64,000 nucleotides of DNA from Leeia speluncae. Lineage in GTDB: Bacteria > Pseudomonadota > Gammaproteobacteria > Burkholderiales > Leeiaceae. The notes under the pieces are model-generated. The model ran no database searches. It was not told where the DNA came from and worked only from the letters and a program-made list of their open reading frames with translations. The first letter of the stretch is position 1, and each line of letters starts with the position of its first letter. The position numbers and the translations under genes were made by a program. The DNA lies in NCBI RefSeq assembly GCF_020564625.1, contig NZ_JAJBZT010000011.1:1-64000 (forward strand), written 5' to 3'. Shown in pieces: positions 18,671-28,293 of the stretch.

Positions 18671-18828
18671 GTAATTAGGTAGGAAAGAATAAACTGACTC
18701 ATTGGGGTAATGTTTCTATCTTTATAAATAATTTGCCTCTAGAGAGAAATATCCTTTAACGTCTATATCAACAAGAATAATTAATTGAGGCGATAAATTA
18801 TCGCTTATTTAGGAAATTGGTAATTATC

Positions 18829-19833
18829 ATGCCTCATGTAGTGACGATTAGTTTAGAAAAAGCCCAAAGTTTATGTATCCAAGCAGCGATTTCTGCTGGT
18901 GCATCTGAGGCAGTTGCAAAATCCCTTTCATTTGCCACGGTTGCGGCTGAAGCACGTGGGCAAACCACCGTTGGTATCTTGCATTTCTTTGATTATCTAG
19001 ATGCGATTAAAGATGGCCGCTTAAATGGTATCGCCTCGCCTAAATTTAGTTATCCAACCAAAGCGGCTGTAGTTGCCGATGCCGATGGGGGTATTGCGCA
19101 ACTTGGTTTTGATCTTTCCTTAGAAAAATTAGTGAATATCACTAAAGACATTGGCGTTTCTATTTTTACCCAGGCAAATGCTTATACCTGTGGTGCGCTT
19201 GGATTCTACGCTGAACAACTGGCGGTCCGTGGTTTTATCGCATTTGGATTTGGTAACTCTCCTGCGTTAATGGCGGCAGGCGGTGCAAAGCAACGTATCT
19301 ATGGCACCAATCCGTTTACGTTTGCTGCGCCTCAAGTGGATAAAAAGGTGCTATTGGTTGATCAAGCCTCTAGTGCTACGGCTTACGTCAATATTCGTGC
19401 CGCTGCAGAGGAAGGTAAAGCTTTACCTGAAGGTTGGGCAATTGATTCTGAAGGTCAACCAACAATTGATCCAATGAAAGCACTTAAAGGCTCTCTCCTT
19501 GCATTTGGTGGGCCCAAAGGTGGGAATATCGCATTGATGGTAGAAGTAATGTCTACTTTATCTGGGGCAAATTGGTCGATCGATGCACCATCCTTCTTAG
19601 AGGGAAATGAATCTCCACGTGTTGGTATGACAGTAATAGCCATCGAACCATCCCTCATCAATGAACACTTCACCCAGAGGCTATCTGATCATCTCTCGAC
19701 GCTATCGACAACGTTTGGTGTATATATTCCAGGCGCTGAAAAGTCCAGTAAATTAGCAGAATCAATGGCGAATGGTATTAACATTGATTCTGAAATATAT
19801 GCACGGCTATCCAACATTAAATTAAGTAATTAA
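18829..19833 (+). CDS. Ldh family NAD(P)H-dependent oxidoreductase, likely pyrroline-2-carboxylate reductase-like
   Basis: A 334-residue member of the malate/L-lactate dehydrogenase (Ldh) family, which also includes delta1-piperideine-2-carboxylate / delta1-pyrroline-2-carboxylate reductases such as DpkA. Typical features are EARGQTTVGI near residues 42-51, the GALGFYA stretch and the YGTNPFTFAAP motif near 159-169 that contacts the cofactor and substrate. Between two related LysR genes and next to putA, reduction of pyrroline-2-carboxylate to L-proline fits well, but lactate, malate or ureidoglycolate dehydrogenation is not excluded. The start is uncertain: AGGA lies rather far from the ATG at 18829 and a TTG at 18817 is in frame. 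Confidence 0.8.
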   Translation: MPHVVTISLEKAQSLCIQAAISAGASEAVAKSLSFATVAAEARGQTTVGILHFFDYLDAIKDGRLNGIASPKFSYPTKAAVVADADGGIAQLGFDLSLEKLVNITKDIGVSIFTQANAYTCGALGFYAEQLAVRGFIAFGFGNSPALMAAGGAKQRIYGTNPFTFAAPQVDKKVLLVDQASSATAYVNIRAAAEEGKALPEGWAIDSEGQPTIDPMKALKGSLLAFGGPKGGNIALMVEVMSTLSGANWSIDAPSFLEGNESPRVGMTVIAIEPSLINEHFTQRLSDHLSTLSTTFGVYIPGAEKSSKLAESMANGINIDSEIYARLSNIKLSN

Positions 19834-20059
19834 AAATTAAATGAATAGTTTTTTTATTTTGATACGCATGTCTTATCAAATACGTCCATAAATAGGCTTG
19901 ATTAATCTTAATTAAACCAAATAGACACCCTGCATTTTCATCAATTAGTATGACTTTTTTAGCTATTTTTTTATTGGATTGAGTAATTTATTATTGGCTT
20001 ACTATCATCTTTACTTATGCTAAACTTGCTTTCTATTCCTCGAGATAGGCTGCTTGTTG

Positions 20060-21040
20060 ATGAATTCTTGCCCTCCCTTAGACTTATTACAAACTTGGGT
20101 GACTGTAGTCGAATTAGAATCCGTCTCTAAAGCAGCTATTCAACTTCGTATCTCTCAAGCGGCTGTTTCACAGCAGGTTAGATCACTTGAAGAAATTATT
20201 GGTGTTCCTTTATTAGATCGGTCATTCCGCCCTGCCCGACCAACACCAGCAGGCATGCGTCTATATCAGGATGCGGGGTTACTAATTGAACACGCCAGTT
20301 TGCTCATAGGGAATGCACGTAACGTGATGCGAGCAAAAGGAACCATCGTCAAGATTGGTTGTGTTGATTCATTTGCTGCCACCATTGGCCCCCAACTGGT
20401 AAAAGGTTTATCCAACTCTTCCCTAAAAATCACGCTTTGGTCAGGTATTACTCCGGTACTAGATGAACAAATGAATAACCGCATGCTTGATGTCGCGATC
20501 ACTACAGAAGGGTCAACGAAGCGAGCGGGAATTAGCCGTCAAAAGTTATTTACAGAAAACTATTTTGCGGTTTTTCCGAAAGATTTTGCGCTGCAACCGG
20601 TAGAAAACCTCATACAACTATCTCATCGCTTGCAATTTATTCGTTATAGTTCTCGCTCTGTTATTGGGGCACAAATCCAATCTTATTTAGATAATCTGGG
20701 CGTAGAAATTGAGCGTAACTTTGAGTTTGATGCAACCGACCCATTACTTAGCCTAGTTGCCGCTGGCTTAGGTTGGGCAATCATTACGCCACTTTGCTTA
20801 TGGCAATCTAGACACCATCTTGATGATGTGACAGTTATTCCGCTCAATAGAATCCGCTCGCTTGGTAAACCATGTCCACCGCTAGAGCGCAGTTTTTATA
20901 TGCTTTGGCGTAAAGAAGAGCTACAAAAAATTCCAAATTATGTAAAAGAAATCGTCAATGAAGTCGCTTCGAGACAGCTAACAAAAGAAATTTCTGCCAA
21001 GCTAAATATTGAAGAAAATCAATTGTTTACCTTTGAATAG
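20060..21040 (+). CDS. LysR family transcriptional regulator, copy 2
   Basis: A 326-residue LysR regulator and close paralogue of the one at 17690-18670; most differences are conservative and spread along the whole length, so both copies look functional. The helix-turn-helix is at residues 8-65. I start at the ATG at 20060, which aligns exactly with the start of copy 1; two TTG codons just upstream are in frame. It is preceded by about 220 AT-rich bases. The Ldh-family gene lies between the two copies. Confidence 0.9.
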   Translation: MNSCPPLDLLQTWVTVVELESVSKAAIQLRISQAAVSQQVRSLEEIIGVPLLDRSFRPARPTPAGMRLYQDAGLLIEHASLLIGNARNVMRAKGTIVKIGCVDSFAATIGPQLVKGLSNSSLKITLWSGITPVLDEQMNNRMLDVAITTEGSTKRAGISRQKLFTENYFAVFPKDFALQPVENLIQLSHRLQFIRYSSRSVIGAQIQSYLDNLGVEIERNFEFDATDPLLSLVAAGLGWAIITPLCLWQSRHHLDDVTVIPLNRIRSLGKPCPPLERSFYMLWRKEELQKIPNYVKEIVNEVASRQLTKEISAKLNIEENQLFTFE

Positions 21041-21074
21041 TCCACTTTCAATGAGAACAATTGGATGATTAAAT

Positions 21075-21100
21075 GCCCTAGTAGCAATCTAGGGCTATTT
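21075..21100. terminator. Terminator between convergent genes
   Basis: A 7-bp stem (GCCCTAG at 21075-21081, complement at 21089-21095) with a seven-base loop and a short T-rich tail. It lies between the convergent lysR copy 2 and the ferredoxin reductase gene. The T tract is weak. Confidence 0.55.
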
Positions 21101-21107
21101 AATGTAG

Positions 21108-22235
21108 TTATAGTTCCAATACTAATTTAGGGGTAACTGGCTTACTACAACAAAGCAAGATAAATCCTTTGTCGATTTCTCGTTGCCGAATACCTCCTTG
21201 ATGCTTCATTTCTACTTGGCCGCTCACCAATTTGGTTTTGCAGGTTCCGCAAACGCCTTGACCACAAGAAGAAGGTACTGGAACACCTTGTGATTTGATC
21301 ATCAACATCAAATTGTCGGTTGATTTCACCTCAAACGTTTTACCTGATTTGGTCAATTCAATCTTGCAAGTATCTGGATTGGTTTCTGTCGTGACCGGCG
21401 TAACAGTTTCGATCGAAAAACTTTCCTGATGATACTGTTTTGCAGGAAATCCATGATCAAGTAACAATTTGTTTACATAAGACATGTATCCCGCAGGCCC
21501 ACATACAAATACTTCTCGCTCTGCAAAGTCCGGAATGTGAGTAGCTAAAACCGCTGCATCTAGGCGACCAATTAAGCCATCATAATCACTTTTCTCCCCC
21601 GGTTGATCACAAATCGTGACTAGCTTGAAATGTGGGTTCAACTGAGTAAAACGGACTAATTCGTGATGAAAAATAATATCTTTGGGACTACGAGCATTGT
21701 GTACAAACACAATGTCTTTTTTGATGCCTAAGTCGGCATACGCTCTAGCCATTGACATCGATGGCGTAATTCCAGAGCCCGCAGATAGCAAAAGTAACTT
21801 TTCTGCTTTGATGCCAACAGGCGTAAATTCTCCTGCCGGATCAAAGGCGCCAACTTCGTCATCCACTTTTAGATGATCATGCAACCAATTGGAGATGAGT
21901 CCATCTGTCACCCGCTTCACTGTGATTGAAATGGAATGTGGTCGCGTAGGAGAAGAAGAAATGGTGTAACAGCGAGACACCATTTCTCCATTAATTTCTA
22001 ACGTGAGTGTTAAAAACTGACCCGGTTCAAAGTAGAAACGCGCGTAATCGGGCGTGCTAAACGTAAAGGTTTTTACATCATGAGTTTCCTGCTGCACGGA
22101 TCGACAAATTAAGGTGTGTCGCCCAGTGGTTTGAGCAGTAGGTAGAGGTAATTCCCAAGTAGCTGCTTGTAAAACTGGGTCAACCTTCGTTGACCCAGTC
22201 GCAGCCAAGTGTGTATTCACTAGCTGATTCATCAT
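21108..22235 (-). CDS. gbcB: Ferredoxin reductase component of a Rieske betaine demethylase (GbcB-like)
   Basis: A 375-residue electron-transfer flavoprotein: an FAD domain with RCYTISSSP near residues 88-96, an NAD(P) domain with GSGITP near 153-158, and a C-terminal plant-type 2Fe-2S domain with C324, C329, C332 and a fourth Cys at 362 or 363. It passes NADH electrons to the Rieske oxygenase encoded 5 bases upstream in the same operon. The arrangement matches glycine betaine monooxygenase (GbcAB); the stachydrine demethylase system is a close alternative in this proline-rich context. Confidence 0.85.
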   Translation of the reverse strand: MMNQLVNTHLAATGSTKVDPVLQAATWELPLPTAQTTGRHTLICRSVQQETHDVKTFTFSTPDYARFYFEPGQFLTLTLEINGEMVSRCYTISSSPTRPHSISITVKRVTDGLISNWLHDHLKVDDEVGAFDPAGEFTPVGIKAEKLLLLSAGSGITPSMSMARAYADLGIKKDIVFVHNARSPKDIIFHHELVRFTQLNPHFKLVTICDQPGEKSDYDGLIGRLDAAVLATHIPDFAEREVFVCGPAGYMSYVNKLLLDHGFPAKQYHQESFSIETVTPVTTETNPDTCKIELTKSGKTFEVKSTDNLMLMIKSQGVPVPSSCGQGVCGTCKTKLVSGQVEMKHQGGIRQREIDKGFILLCCSKPVTPKLVLEL

Positions 22236-22240
22236 TCACT

Positions 22241-23491
22241 TCAAATATTGTGTGCTTCTAGACGACCGGTATACCAGTTTGCAAAACCTTCGACATACTG
22301 TTCAGAAAACTTAGAATATGGGCCTGGTTCATAACCTGGATCTTGCGTTCCGCTATGGTTGATCGCAACCAGTGCGGCGTCTTGCGCATTCGTCGCAGTC
22401 CAAACAGAAATTAGATTGTTCACATCGTAATCCACGCCTTCAACGGCATCGGCGTTCACCAACCATTTCGTACGAACAAGTGTTTTATCTGGAGAAAGTG
22501 GAATCAGGTACGACACCACCGCGTGATCGCTCATCACATGGTTCCAGCCACTATGTGTCCATAGGTGTGTATCACCTTGGTCTTTACGTGTCGCATTACC
22601 TAGTAATTTAGTGCAAGCCACTTTGGTGTCTGGTGTTTGGCTTTCGCCATGCCCTGCCATTACCAAGCGTTGGGTACGGAATAAGGTGGCTACATCGGGC
22701 GTTAACTTTTCCACTGGTTCACAGATCAGGCCATCTTTTTCCCAACTTGCTTTGTAATCTGCATTTTTCTTGCGATAAGACGCTAACGATTGTTGGCCTG
22801 CTTCGTCTAGTTCTTCTTCACAGTAACCAAAGTCTTCTGCGAGGAAGGTGGTGGTCAGTTCAGGATGTGTACCAGCACAGTGGTAGCACTCACGGTTATT
22901 CTCCATCACCAGTTTCCAGTTACCATTCTCGATAATCTCAGCTTCATAAGCGATTTTGGTATTCTCTAGTTGGTACGGAGCCAACCTTGGCAACATGGTT
23001 TCTTCTAGTGTTGCAATATCAGCAGGCGCTTCGTTGGCAAGGCAAATAAACACCAAACCTCCGACCACTTTGGTATGTACGCTCTTCAAACCTTTACACT
23101 TGTGATCAAAGTCTTTTCCCATTTGCGCTGCATGGAGCAAATCGCCATTTAGTTCATAAGTCCATTGGTGATAAGGACAGACTAATTTACCAATGGTGGC
23201 TTTCCCTGCTTCTTTGATACGTGCACCACGGTGGCGGCACACGTTGCGGAATGTGCGGACTTCATTGTCTTCATCGCGCACGATAATGACTGAAGATTTA
23301 CCGATGTCGACAGTACTGACATCACCTGGTTCTGGGACATCTGCACTCACGCCAACTAGAATCCAATGTTTATGAAAAAAAACATCTACATCGTTTTCAA
23401 AAACATCTTGGCGGCTGAACAGCTCGCTAGGCATGGTATAGCCTGGCTGTCTGCTACGTAGAAGTTCAGCGTGGGATTTCACTTTAGACAT
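22241..23491 (-). CDS. gbcA: Rieske oxygenase alpha subunit, glycine betaine / proline betaine demethylase (GbcA-like)
   Basis: A 416-residue ring-hydroxylase-type oxygenase. The Rieske 2Fe-2S ligands are C85, H87, C105 and H108; the mononuclear iron site begins at NRECYHC with H204 and H209. Conserved stretches (VCPYHQWTYEL, ENNRECYHC, TKWLV-x-DAVEGVDYDV) match GbcA, which N-demethylates glycine betaine to dimethylglycine and formaldehyde, and the related stachydrine demethylase Stc2. The ATG at 23491 has AGGAG eight bases upstream. With putA, Pot-type transport and ETF nearby, proline betaine is a reasonable alternative substrate. Confidence 0.85.
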   Translation of the reverse strand: MSKVKSHAELLRSRQPGYTMPSELFSRQDVFENDVDVFFHKHWILVGVSADVPEPGDVSTVDIGKSSVIIVRDEDNEVRTFRNVCRHRGARIKEAGKATIGKLVCPYHQWTYELNGDLLHAAQMGKDFDHKCKGLKSVHTKVVGGLVFICLANEAPADIATLEETMLPRLAPYQLENTKIAYEAEIIENGNWKLVMENNRECYHCAGTHPELTTTFLAEDFGYCEEELDEAGQQSLASYRKKNADYKASWEKDGLICEPVEKLTPDVATLFRTQRLVMAGHGESQTPDTKVACTKLLGNATRKDQGDTHLWTHSGWNHVMSDHAVVSYLIPLSPDKTLVRTKWLVNADAVEGVDYDVNNLISVWTATNAQDAALVAINHSGTQDPGYEPGPYSKFSEQYVEGFANWYTGRLEAHNI

Positions 23492-23630
23492 CTTTCTCTC
23501 TCCTAAATTAACAAGCAACACAGATGGCATTCATCGTGTAAGCATTATTAGGAGCGCCTAAAAATTCCGTCAACGCGCTTTATTCTCATGTGACATTCGC
23601 TCAGGTAATGCGAAAGCTAAATAAGAAGGA

Positions 23631-24545
23631 TTACTCTTGCTTCAACCAACTCATCACGTCATGAATAGTTTGGGTGATTTCTTGCCCGTTGGGTACGACT
23701 AGGTAATAGCTATCGTCTACCTTGACGGAATGTGGTGTTACTCTGACAAGTTTGCCGGTGGCAAGAAAATCTTCCACTAGCCGCCCCCAACCCAATACCA
23801 CCCCTTGCCCATGTAATGCTGCTTGAATAGCATCGGTGTACAAACTACAACGCAAAGTATAGCGAAGCTTAGGTACGGAATAGTCATTTAAGTCGAACCA
23901 TTGGTTCCACCCCATCCATCCTTCTAACGTTGAATCGTAGTCAATCAAGTCTGTTGAAGCTAACTCCACTAGTGAAGTGATATGCGGTTGATTATTGAGC
24001 CAAGAAGGTGAACATACAGGAAAAACTTCTTCATCAAACAGAAAGTAAGATTTTCCATCTGGCCATGTGCCATCTCCATAACGCACAAATAGATTCACCT
24101 CATCAGGATGTAATTCTGATGTAAACATTAGGGTTGCTAACCGTAGATGTATTTCTGGATATTCGGCTTTTAGTTCGGACAACCGAGGCAGCACATGGAA
24201 ATGGGAAAACGCTGCTGTCGTACCGAGTACCACTTCTCGTTCATCTGCTTCTAACGCGAATTTATCAAACACACCAGAAATTTTCTGCAAAGCTGAGGCA
24301 ACCACTTTGTTTAATTCTTTACCGGCATCCGTTAATTGAATGCTGCGATACCGCCGATAGAAAAGCGCCACGCCTAATTGCTCTTCCAGCGCTTTAATTT
24401 GTCTACTGACTGCCGCTTGGGTGACGCCCAATTCATGACTTGCTTTTGTAAAACTCGACAATCTGGCTGCAGATTCAAACTCAACTAATGCAGTTAAAGA
24501 GGGTAGCAAACGTCGATATCCTTTCGGATGAATTGAACCCTTCAT
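23631..24545 (-). CDS. LysR family regulator, GcvA-like
   Basis: A 304-residue LysR protein of the GcvA/AmpR branch: helix-turn-helix in the SFTKASHELGVTQAAVSRQI region near residues 28-47, then an effector domain. The ATG at 24545, with AAGGGG upstream, gives the normal family length; an in-frame extension to 24608 is less likely. It is encoded upstream of and in the same direction as gbcA and divergent from the orphan binding protein at 24825, so it may control either. Confidence 0.88.
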   Translation of the reverse strand: MKGSIHPKGYRRLLPSLTALVEFESAARLSSFTKASHELGVTQAAVSRQIKALEEQLGVALFYRRYRSIQLTDAGKELNKVVASALQKISGVFDKFALEADEREVVLGTTAAFSHFHVLPRLSELKAEYPEIHLRLATLMFTSELHPDEVNLFVRYGDGTWPDGKSYFLFDEEVFPVCSPSWLNNQPHITSLVELASTDLIDYDSTLEGWMGWNQWFDLNDYSVPKLRYTLRCSLYTDAIQAALHGQGVVLGWGRLVEDFLATGKLVRVTPHSVKVDDSYYLVVPNGQEITQTIHDVMSWLKQE

Positions 24546-24824
24546 GATGCTTACCCCTTTTGAATTAAATGCAGAGTGAAAACAATTATCAGCATCCCTG
24601 CATGACAACCTACCCTAATTTACATAACTGGTTGTGATGTAAACCATTAGATTTCGTTGAGTTACTGTGGTTGTTAAATTTGATGAACTACGCTGCACAC
24701 TGAGTTTAAAGCAGAAATCTGCCCTAACTTTTACATGAAACGGATGCTAGATCATATCAATTTTTCAATTGAAATCTTGATACAAAGTCCTTCATAGATA
24801 GTTTCATTTTATAGGAGATGAGTC

Positions 24825-25895
24825 ATGAAACTACAGAAAAGCACGTTGTCGATTATGTTGTCAGCCAGTGTATTTGCTGCTGGAACAGCCACTGCAGGTG
24901 AACTTACATTTACCTCTTGGGGCGGTTCGTATCAGGATGCACAAGAAAAATTAGCCGTAAAACCGTTTACTGAAAAAACCGGTACAAAAATTAAAATTGA
25001 TACCTACAACGGTGGTATTGCACAGATTCGTGGCCAAGTTCAAACCAAAAATGTAACTTGGGACGTTGTCGACATGCAGTTAAGTGACATTATTCGTGCG
25101 TGTGATGAAGGTCTTTTAGAAAAGATTGATCCAGCAAAAGATTTAGCTGCTGGCCCAAATGGCGTGAGTCCAAAAAATGATTTCTTGCCAGGCGGTCTTA
25201 ATACTTGTATGGCAGGAAATATTTCTTGGTCTACATCACTTGCTTACAACAAAAGTAAGCTTGCAAAAGCCCCAACCAAAGTTGCCGACTTTTTTGATCT
25301 GAAGAATTTCCCTGGAAAACGCGCACTGAGAAAATCTCCAGAAGGTGCTTTGGAATGGGCATTGATTGCAGATGGCGTGCCTGCTAATCAAGTATACAAA
25401 ACCTTGCTAACTTCTAATGGTGTAGAACGCGCATTTAAGAAATTAGATACTATCAAGTCATCGATTGTTTGGTGGGAAGCAGGCGCGCAGCCGCCACAAT
25501 TATTATCAGATGGCGAAGTGGTAATGACATCTGCGTATAACAATCGAATTTATTCAGCCATTACTAAAGACAATAAACCATTTGAGTTTTTATGGGATGG
25601 TCAGTTGCAGAATGTAGAAGGTTTTGCGATTGTAAAAGGCTCTAAAAATCTTGCTGAAGCAAAAGCCTTCATTAAAGCAGCAACAACACCTGAAGCATTG
25701 GCCGTTTTTGCAAATGAAACGGCTTACGGACCAATCCGTAAATCCTCTTTGCCTTTGTTAGACAAAAAAATCGCAAAATATTTGCCTACAGCCCCTCAAA
25801 ACCAAAAAGGAGCACTAGCGGTTGATACCTTGTTCTGGGCGGATAATGGTGATGCATTGAATCAAAAGTTTGCAGTATGGTTAGGCCGTAAATAA
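24825..25895 (+). CDS. Periplasmic binding protein, PotD/PotF-like, intact homologue of the stump at 11581
   Basis: A 356-residue extracellular solute-binding protein. A signal peptide (residues 1-25, cleavage after a TATAG-like region) is followed by ELTFTSWGGSYQDA, typical of the spermidine/putrescine binding family. No permease or ATPase gene lies beside it. Its last ~45 residues are closely similar to the remnant inside the transporter operon at 11581-11721, so it most likely serves that transporter from a distance. An AGGAG ribosome site precedes the ATG. A clear terminator follows. Confidence 0.9.
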   Translation: MKLQKSTLSIMLSASVFAAGTATAGELTFTSWGGSYQDAQEKLAVKPFTEKTGTKIKIDTYNGGIAQIRGQVQTKNVTWDVVDMQLSDIIRACDEGLLEKIDPAKDLAAGPNGVSPKNDFLPGGLNTCMAGNISWSTSLAYNKSKLAKAPTKVADFFDLKNFPGKRALRKSPEGALEWALIADGVPANQVYKTLLTSNGVERAFKKLDTIKSSIVWWEAGAQPPQLLSDGEVVMTSAYNNRIYSAITKDNKPFEFLWDGQLQNVEGFAIVKGSKNLAEAKAFIKAATTPEALAVFANETAYGPIRKSSLPLLDKKIAKYLPTAPQNQKGALAVDTLFWADNGDALNQKFAVWLGRK

Positions 25896-25918
25896 TTATA
25901 AATTTCCCCACTTGAATA

Positions 25919-25961
25919 CCGATAACTAGTCTGGCCTCCCCTGATTAGTTATCGGTTTTTT
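25919..25961 (+). terminator. Rho-independent terminator
   Basis: A 10-bp stem (CCGATAACTA, 25919-25928, pairing with 25946-25955) followed by six T residues. It ends the binding-protein transcript. Confidence 0.9.
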
Positions 25962-26092
25962 CTTTTAAGACACATAGGATGTCTACTAAGAAATCTCTTG
26001 CTAGATAACTATTTCCTTTCGCTACTGCCCAAGATTGCATCTGCCCTTTATAATCTACGCCTCGATACGTCCTCAAATTTCAGGAGATAGCC

Positions 26093-26938
26093 TTGTCTAA
26101 GTGGTTGTTTGTCAAGTTGCAGCATATTTTACCCAAATTGCTAATCACTCAGCTGTTCGGTTATTTTGCTAGCCTGAAAGCGGGCGCCCTCACCCATTTT
26201 GTTATTCGCCGTTTTATTAAACAATACAATGTGGATATGAATGAAGCGCTGGAAAGCAAGCCAAGTGCGTTTCCTACCTTCAACCAGTTTTTTACGAGAG
26301 AATTACGTCCTGGTCTTCGCCCATTAGCTAATGCCGACCTTATCTGTCCAGTAGATGGCCGTATTAGCCAATTTGGTAAAATTCAGAAAGACCAAATTTT
26401 TCAGGCAAAAGGCAAAAGCTATAGCTTGAATGCACTATTAGGCGGCAAAGATAAAACGGCTGTTCAGTATGAAAATGGCTTATTTGCAACGGTTTATCTT
26501 AGCCCAAAAGACTATCACCGTATTCATATGCCCTGTGATGGAAAATTAGTGTCTATGTCGCTTGTGCCTGGCGCGCTGTTTTCTGTGAACCCTACCACCG
26601 TAGAAGGCGTAGATGCGCTTTTTGCAAGAAACGAGCGGCTAGTTTGCCATTTTGAATCACCGAATGGTCCATTTGTGCTGATTTTAGTTGGCGCAACCAT
26701 TGTAGGCAGCATTGCTACGGTTTGGCATGGTGTGGTGAATCAAAAACGTGGAAGTGAAGTAAAAACCTGGACGTATGAAAACCAAGATATTTCTCTGAAA
26801 AAGGGAGATGAAATGGGACGCTTCTTACTCGGCTCGACTATTATTTTATTAACACCACCGAATACCATGGCATTTAACCCTAGTTGGGAACCAATGAAAT
26901 TGGTTAAGTTAGGCGAAGAAATGCTCAATATTAAATAA
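26093..26938 (+). CDS. psd: Phosphatidylserine decarboxylase
   Basis: A 281-residue proenzyme that makes phosphatidylethanolamine at the inner membrane. The self-cleavage motif LGST is present, with S248 becoming the pyruvoyl group. FPTFNQFFTRELRPGLRP near residues 62-79, PVDGRIS near 92 and the SPKDYHRIHMP motif near 139-149 are all typical. The start is a TTG at 26093, supported by AGGAG six bases upstream and by alignment of the N-terminus with the family; no ATG fits. It appears to be a single-gene unit. Confidence 0.95.
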   Translation: MSKWLFVKLQHILPKLLITQLFGYFASLKAGALTHFVIRRFIKQYNVDMNEALESKPSAFPTFNQFFTRELRPGLRPLANADLICPVDGRISQFGKIQKDQIFQAKGKSYSLNALLGGKDKTAVQYENGLFATVYLSPKDYHRIHMPCDGKLVSMSLVPGALFSVNPTTVEGVDALFARNERLVCHFESPNGPFVLILVGATIVGSIATVWHGVVNQKRGSEVKTWTYENQDISLKKGDEMGRFLLGSTIILLTPPNTMAFNPSWEPMKLVKLGEEMLNIK

Positions 26939-26958
26939 GTAAGTCAACATACTTATTC

Positions 26959-26993
26959 AGAGCAACTTACCATCCAAATCGGTGGGTTGCTCT
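26959..26993 (+). terminator. Possible terminator after psd
   Basis: An 8-bp stem (AGAGCAAC, 26959-26966, with 26986-26993) and a 19-base loop containing a second small stem (ACC/GGT). The following bases are only moderately T-rich, so this is tentative. Confidence 0.45.
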
Positions 26994-27207
26994 TCATCGT
27001 ACCTTCCTGCTTCCCTATCTCATTCACCTCCCCGCCAGTAACGATTAAGCATGTTTGAGGCGCTGTTAGTTTTTTCTCCCGACTAATTGCTTAAGCAAAG
27101 AACCGTTTATCTCGTAGCATAGGAATGCTACCTGCATACCCTTTTCTTGTGCGCATAATGGTTGAACGATCAGCCTGATCGTAACAACAATCATTCGAGG
27201 AGATATC

Positions 27208-27789
27208 ATGGCTGCAAAGAAAATTCTTATGCTTACCGGTGACTACACGGAAGATTATGAAACCATGGTGCCCTTTCAGGCGCTATTGATGGTCGGCCAT
27301 TCTGTGGATGCGGTGTGTCCAGGCAAAAAAGCCGGCGAGTTTGTTCGTACCGCTATTCATGATTTTGAAGGAGACCAAACTTACAGCGAAAAACCTGGCC
27401 ACAACTTCACCCTCAATGCTAGTTTTGATGAGATTAATCCAAGTAAATACGATGCGCTGGTTATCCCTGGTGGTCGTGCGCCGGAATACTTAAGGTTAAA
27501 TCCAAAAGTGATTGAAATGGTTCAACACTTTGCGCATGAAAACAAGCCAATTGCCGCCATTTGCCACGGCCCACAATTACTAGCGGCGGCTGGTGTCTTA
27601 AAAGAAAAAGCGTGCTCTGCTTACCCTGCCTGCGCACCGGAAGTGAAAGCGGCTGGAGGGTCGTTTGTTGACATTCCTGTCGATAAAGCACACATTGATG
27701 GCAACCTAGTCACCGCCCCTGCTTGGCCTGCGCATCCTGATTGGTTAGCAAAGTTTCTACAAGTACTAGGTACTCACGTTTCACTGTAG
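27208..27789 (+). CDS. DJ-1/PfpI family protein
   Basis: A 193-residue single-domain protein of the DJ-1/PfpI superfamily. The nucleophile elbow AICHG places the reactive Cys at 119 and His at 120, with an acidic residue near position 15 available to complete the site. Members act as glyoxalases, deglycase-like or stress proteins, or cysteine peptidases; the subfamily with this spacing is close to PfpI/YhbO. It has its own promoter region after psd and is followed by a stem-loop and a ribbon-helix-helix gene. Confidence 0.9.
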   Translation: MAAKKILMLTGDYTEDYETMVPFQALLMVGHSVDAVCPGKKAGEFVRTAIHDFEGDQTYSEKPGHNFTLNASFDEINPSKYDALVIPGGRAPEYLRLNPKVIEMVQHFAHENKPIAAICHGPQLLAAAGVLKEKACSAYPACAPEVKAAGGSFVDIPVDKAHIDGNLVTAPAWPAHPDWLAKFLQVLGTHVSL

Positions 27790-27798
27790 CCAAACTCG

Positions 27799-27824
27799 AG
27801 GACGGTAATGGTTGTTATCGTCCT
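27799..27824 (+). other. Intergenic stem-loop
   Basis: A 10-bp stem including one G-U pair (27799-27808 with 27815-27824) and a six-base loop, between the PfpI-type gene and the ribbon-helix-helix gene. No T tract follows, so it is more likely a processing or stability element than a terminator. Confidence 0.4.
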
Positions 27825-27845
27825 ATTCCTTACCAGGAGGAAACG

Positions 27846-28190
27846 ATGTGTGAAATCTATGTGAAAGCAGATCCTATCTTATATGAATCACGTTCTCGCT
27901 CTTTGCGAGTGCAAGGCGTGGTTACTAAAATTCGTTTAGAAAATCTATTTTGGGACATTTTGGCCGAGTTAGCTGGTTCTGAAGGGATGACTACGAATCA
28001 GCTTATTTCAAAGCTCTATGGTGAGATTATCGATTTACGTGGTGAAGTGGATAATTTCTCTTCATTTCTACGGGTTACTTGTCTTAGATACCTCACCTTA
28101 CGCCACCAAAAACCAGGCGAACGCCCTAGCCTTGCGGTAGTAGAAACCATGCCAATTTTGCAGCCAAAACAATCCGAGCGAAGAATATAA
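27846..28190 (+). CDS. Ribbon-helix-helix domain protein
   Basis: A 114-residue protein. The segment from about residue 18 to 85 (SLRVQGVVTKIRLENLFWDILAEL and a following helix) has the strand-helix-helix pattern of the RHH_4 family, small DNA-binding-like proteins of unknown target. The ATG at 27846 follows a perfect AGGAGG ribosome site by five bases; a longer reading that overlaps the PfpI-type gene is unlikely. It may be co-transcribed with that gene 56 bases upstream. Confidence 0.75.
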   Translation: MCEIYVKADPILYESRSRSLRVQGVVTKIRLENLFWDILAELAGSEGMTTNQLISKLYGEIIDLRGEVDNFSSFLRVTCLRYLTLRHQKPGERPSLAVVETMPILQPKQSERRI

Positions 28191-28293
28191 AATCTAATTG
28201 TTTGATTTAGCACTGTATTTGCATGTGTAAAAAATGTTTAATATTTGGGAAATAAGATGACATAAAAATAAAGAGATGGAAGAGGACGCGACA

